Part shown: piece after piece, positions 60,659 through 64,000 of the stretch
Layout of the letters: every line of letters starts with the position of its first letter
Position numbering within the stretch: position 1 is the first letter of the stretch
Origin: Astrocystis sublimbata
Lineage: Eukaryota; Ascomycota; Sordariomycetes; Xylariales; Xylariaceae
Assembly (NCBI GenBank): GCA_022453515.1
Contig: JAJNNY010000030.1
Coordinates: 372,001 to 436,000 of the forward strand
Direction of reading: 5' to 3'
DNA length: 64,000 nucleotides
Notes under the pieces: generated by a model
Told to the model about the DNA's origin: nothing
Databases searched by the model: none
What the model saw: the letters and a program-made list of their open reading frames with translations, nothing else
Made by a program: the position numbers and the translations under genes

Positions 60659-61725
60659 CTAGTAACTCGCATCGTAGGAGCCCTGAGAGGCAACGGGCTG
60701 CGGCGCATAGCCCCTGGACTGTGCGTGCTGCTGCTGCTGCTGTTGTTGCATTTGTTGTTGCTGCACCAGCAGGTCGGAGAACCACGGGTGCTGCAAGGCG
60801 TCGTAGGCGCTGATGCGGTTCTCGGGGCGCAGGACGAGCATGCGGCTCAGGAGATCGATGCCTAGGTGGTCGATCTGGGGAAGGATGACGCGCAGGTCCT
60901 GGGTGGCGTACATCTGGAAGCTCGTCTTGTACTCGGGGAAGCTGCTGATGCCGGGCCAGGTGCGCTCGGTGGGGGTGCCCATGATGCGGAAGATGCGGAT
61001 GATCTGGTCCTCGTTGGTGGTACCGGGGAAGAGGGGGCGGCCGGTGTACATCTCGGCCATGATGCAGCCGGCGGACCAGATGTCAATGCTAGTGTTGTAG
61101 GTGCGGCTGCCGAGCAGGACGTCGGGGGCGCGGTACCAGAGGGTGACGACCTCGTTGGAGAAGGTGTTGACGGGGATGCCGAAGGCGCGGGCGAGGCCGA
61201 AGTCGCCGAGCTTGAGGGAGCCCTTGCCGTTGATGAGCAGGTTCTGGGGCTTGAGGTCGCGGTGCAGGACGCGGTTCTGATGGCAGAAGTCGATACCCTT
61301 GAGCAGCTGGAACATGAAGGACTTGATGGTCATGGGCTTGAGGGCGCCGCGCTCGCCGTGGGTGTCCATGTACTTCTTGAGGTCGCCGTCCATGAACTCG
61401 AAGACGAGCATGAGCTTGTTCTCGGTGTGGATGACGTCGTGCAGGGCGACGATGTTCTCGTGCTTGAGCTCCTTCATGAGGGAGATCTCGCGGATGGCGG
61501 TGCTGGGAGTGCCCTCCTCGGAGTCGAGGTGGATCTCCTTGAGAGCGACGAGCTCGCCGGTCTGGCGGTTGCGGCCTTTGAAGACCTAAGGGGCATGGAT
61601 GCAAGAGTCAGTGATCAGTGGTGTTTCTTTGGTGATTCGTGCGGTTGACGACGTACGGTTGCATACGTGCCCTCTCCTAGCTTCTCGAGCTGTTGGAAGG
61701 AGCTCGGATGCCTCTTCGCGTCCAT
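60659..61725 (-). CDS. pho85: Cyclin-dependent kinase of the Pho85/PhoA type
   Basis: Exons 61725-61657 and 61585-60659, with a 71-bp intron, give 331 residues. The kinase domain is complete: Gly loop [11 protein letters not shown] from G17, ATP lysine K39 in VALKEIHL, cyclin-binding PSTAIRE at P50-E56, catalytic loop HRDLKPQN with D133, and DFGLA with D151. The activation loop reads [20 protein letters not shown], with no Thr-phosphorylation site of the Cdc2 type but a Ser in the matching place as in Pho85. In yeast Pho85 with its many cyclins controls phosphate sensing, glycogen, cell cycle entry and autophagy; in Aspergillus PhoA links phosphate to development. The C-terminal tail after residue 290 is Gln-rich (a CAG/CAA run), ending GSYDASY. 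The start Met has no nearby upstream rival. Divergent from the septin-type gene. Confidence 0.96.
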
Positions 61726-62662
61726 GGTGGCGGGGGATGTGCTAGCCGGGTACTGGGGAGGGAGGGCTTCTTGGTGTTCTGGGGGGTTCTGGCGGATGTG
61801 GGAACAACAACGATGTTCATTCAGACGAGAGGCCAAAATGATGGGATGGATTATGTATGATATGTGGATACGGATGGGGGAGAGGAGGAGAGGAGCAGCT
61901 CGGAGGGGCAGATAGATAGATAGATGTTGGGCTAAGGTAGGATGCTTGACGTGTGGGTCTGTCTGTCGTCCCTTCCTCGCCTTTGCTTCTCCAAGTGTGG
62001 AAAGTACTTACCTACCAGTCGCCATTACTGCGTGGCACGAGTGACACCATGCCCGTTCGAGTTCGAGCAATTTCCACTTCAGGCATAGGTTGCAGCTTCC
62101 ACACAACATCAACAACTACCACTCCACTCGTACCTACTGTGACATGTGAGTAACGCCATGGACAGGTACATATGTACCTATGTACTCTGTGGTGCCCACG
62201 GGGGTGCGGGGTCTTTTGAACTCTCCCCACCTCCCCCACCTCGAAACGAGAGACCCTGGTTATGCGTACTCTCCGCGGTACGCTTGCGACATCTCGCGCA
62301 TGAGAGCTCGTGTTTTGTCTTTTACACTTCATATGTGGCAGTAACGGGTCGTGAGATATCATACAACGAGTACCTAACCTGTATGGCCACAGCGCCTCGT
62401 CGGCTACACATGACGAACCGCCGCCGTCCCCCTTAGCCTTTAGCCCCCCTATCTCGCAGCTTACTCTGCAGATACGTCTTATCGACACGCATCTATGCGA
62501 CGGAATATCAGTCTAGATTAAACTCTGCCTCTGCTGCCCACGTCTCTTTCTCAACCGAATAATATACTCCATGTGCCACATATATAATAGTACCTTGTTG
62601 AATGCCTCTGTCATCCTGTCCATCCTGTCCATCCTTATCCTTTCACATATCACGACGCCACC
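61726..62662. other. Divergent promoter between the CDK and the septin-type GTPase
   Basis: About 940 bp. There are TAGATAGATAGA at 61,913-61,925, a GTACATATGTACCTATGTAC palindrome-rich stretch near 62,165-62,185, and a CATCCTGTCCATCCTGTCCATCC repeat at about 62,612-62,635 just upstream of the septin-type ATG. No coding region is supported. Confidence 0.55.
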
Positions 62663-64000
62663 ATGCGACCCGTCCACCCCGGCGATGCCCGGACTGCCGC
62701 TTCACAGCATCATCGCCCCCATCTGATGGCTCGTCCACCCACGAGTAACATCGTGTCCTTCTGCGTCGCCGACGAGGCTGCCCTTGACGCCCGTGGCCAC
62801 GCCCCCGTCATCCCGCCCCCCCACAGCGCTGAATCCAAGAAGGTGAATGAGGGCCTGCCCCCGGTCGGCGGTCGGCATCTCCGAGAGGACCGAGTACACA
62901 AGACCGCAGACGACGATGCTTCGTTCTCCCCGCTCTCGGAGCCCCCTTCCGATTTTTGGACTCCAGCCTCACCACCATCACAGTCTGGGCCGTCATCCTC
63001 ACCACGCCCTATCACGCCCACCATGCTCGCCAGTTCCGCTATCAGCTCCATCGGCAGCTCCTCGCCGAGAACAGCATCCTTTGAAAGCTCCCTCTCCGAC
63101 GATGACGATGTCCAAAGCTACGACCTACCCTCTGTGACTGCATCAGACTCAGCCTCGGCCACATCTATGCTGGGTCGCGCGAGTGCTCCCCAGCTCGTCA
63201 TGCCCAGCATCAGCATGCCCAGTCGTCGCCCCTTTACCGAAACCGGCAAGAACCTCGGCCACCTGAAGGTTCTCCTGGCTGGTGAATCCGGTATGTTCAC
63301 CATTCTACCTCGCCACCATACTGACTGTCAACTGACCCCTTTACTTCTTCAAGGCGTTGGCAAAACATCGCTATTGAAAGCCATTGTTCAGTCCTGTCAT
63401 CACATCGTGCATGTGGATCCCATATCGCCCCTGAACCGGAGTGCTTTCGAAGTTCACGCCAGCACAAAATCTTATCCGGGATGGTGGCATGAACTAGGCG
63501 TCCCTTCCATATCCCACCAGCGAAAGAGCCGAGAGGGCAATGTCCTAGAACGTAACCTCTGTTTCGTGGACACCCCGGGCTACGGCTGTCAACAATCGGC
63601 AAGTGACTTACCCATGCTGTTCAGGCTTGTTCTAACGCGACACAGGTGATGGGGGCCATCAAGCCATGTGTCGACTATGTGGAATCTCACTTAAACAAGT
63701 TATCATCACCTGACTTAAGTGAACCTGATCTGATGAGCATGCTAGGAGGTGACGGTGGTTGCCAGGTGGATGTTGTTCTCTACCTCATCTCACATAGTAT
63801 GCCCTCCACCCCTTTTCACTCCCACCGCGAGACACAGCAGACGTGGGCAGCTAACACATACTCCAATCAAGGACTCAAAGCAGCTGATTTGGAATACATG
63901 CGTTGTCTCGCCGCCTTGACCAATGTTATTCCTATCTTATCCCGAGCCGATCTTCTCTCGGCGGAGCAAATCGGAACGAGCAAACAGCGGATAGCTGCAC
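62663..64000 (+). CDS. Septin-type P-loop GTPase, 5' part only (runs off the window)
   Basis: Exons 62663-63290, 63354-63598, 63646-63796 and 63872 to the window end. The first 195 residues are Pro/Ser-rich and disordered. The GTPase begins at about residue 200: P-loop GESGVGKTS (207-215) split by the first intron, a switch-2-like CFVDTPGYG (279-287), and SRAD (365-368) in the place of the septin AKAD. Spacing and the DTPG motif fit the septin fold, whose members form filaments at septa and hyphal tips. The long N-terminus, the AKAD-to-SRAD change and the divergent sequence suggest a septin-like outlier rather than a core septin. Intron 2 begins with GC (GCAAGT), a rare but known donor. The start could be a later Met (for example residue 22). 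The C-terminus is not visible. Confidence 0.8.

Noticed and set aside
60866..61648. 260-codon frame on the plus strand
   Set aside because: Exact antisense of the Pho85-type kinase; Val/Asp/Glu-rich reading is the usual shadow of a GC-rich third-position gene.

Overview
The window is nuclear DNA of a filamentous ascomycete. It has short introns of about 40-190 bp with GT-AG borders and CT(A/G)A(C/T) branch sites, an intron-bearing tRNA-Tyr, no operons, and gene bodies that are GC-rich at third codon positions separated by long spacers. The G-beta, Taf14, Sgf73 and Ste50 proteins look like those of Sordariomycetes, probably Hypocreales; I cannot name a genus.

Layout. 1.4-3.3 kb: Taf14 (YEATS) on the minus strand, with a possible alternative first exon and a duplicated promoter segment. 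5.5 kb: tRNA-Tyr. 7.3-9.0 kb: Ste50 adaptor. 11.9-13.9 kb: serine palmitoyltransferase subunit 2. 16.9-17.2 kb: a two-exon gene for an unrecognised 95-residue protein. 18.1-20.6 kb: acetoacetyl-CoA synthetase. 21.3-23.4 kb: ADAL-type adenosine deaminase. 27.0-28.5 kb: heterotrimeric G-protein beta subunit. 30.8-33.4 kb: decayed relic of an adenylation-thiolation-reductase (NRPS-like) gene. 33.4-41.2 kb: a gene desert. 41.2-42.1 kb: phosducin-like protein. 46.7-48.7 kb: a 652-residue membrane protein of unknown function. 50.0-51.6 kb: Sgf73 of SAGA. 53.6-55.2 kb: peroxisomal-type carrier. 55.7-56.8 kb: NOSIP-like RING protein. 57.7-59.5 kb: tafazzin. 60.7-61.7 kb: Pho85-type CDK. 62.7 kb to the end: a septin-type GTPase, cut by the window edge.

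How the genes relate. This is mostly ordinary housekeeping and signalling content. Three G-protein/pheromone-MAPK parts (Ste50, G-beta and phosducin-like, a G-beta chaperone) lie within 35 kb. Two transcription-complex subunits (Taf14, Sgf73) are present. Several genes serve lipid or organelle metabolism (Lcb2, acetoacetyl-CoA synthetase, tafazzin, peroxisomal carrier). I found no convincing undescribed multi-gene system. The best leads are an in-frame, low-complexity frame with repeated WxxV/I motifs directly after the Pho85 stop codon, the alternative long N-terminus of Taf14, the NRPS-like relic, and the unrecognised 652-residue protein.

Exon borders were worked out by hand. Each multi-exon model keeps one open frame across all junctions, but without transcript evidence individual borders may be off.
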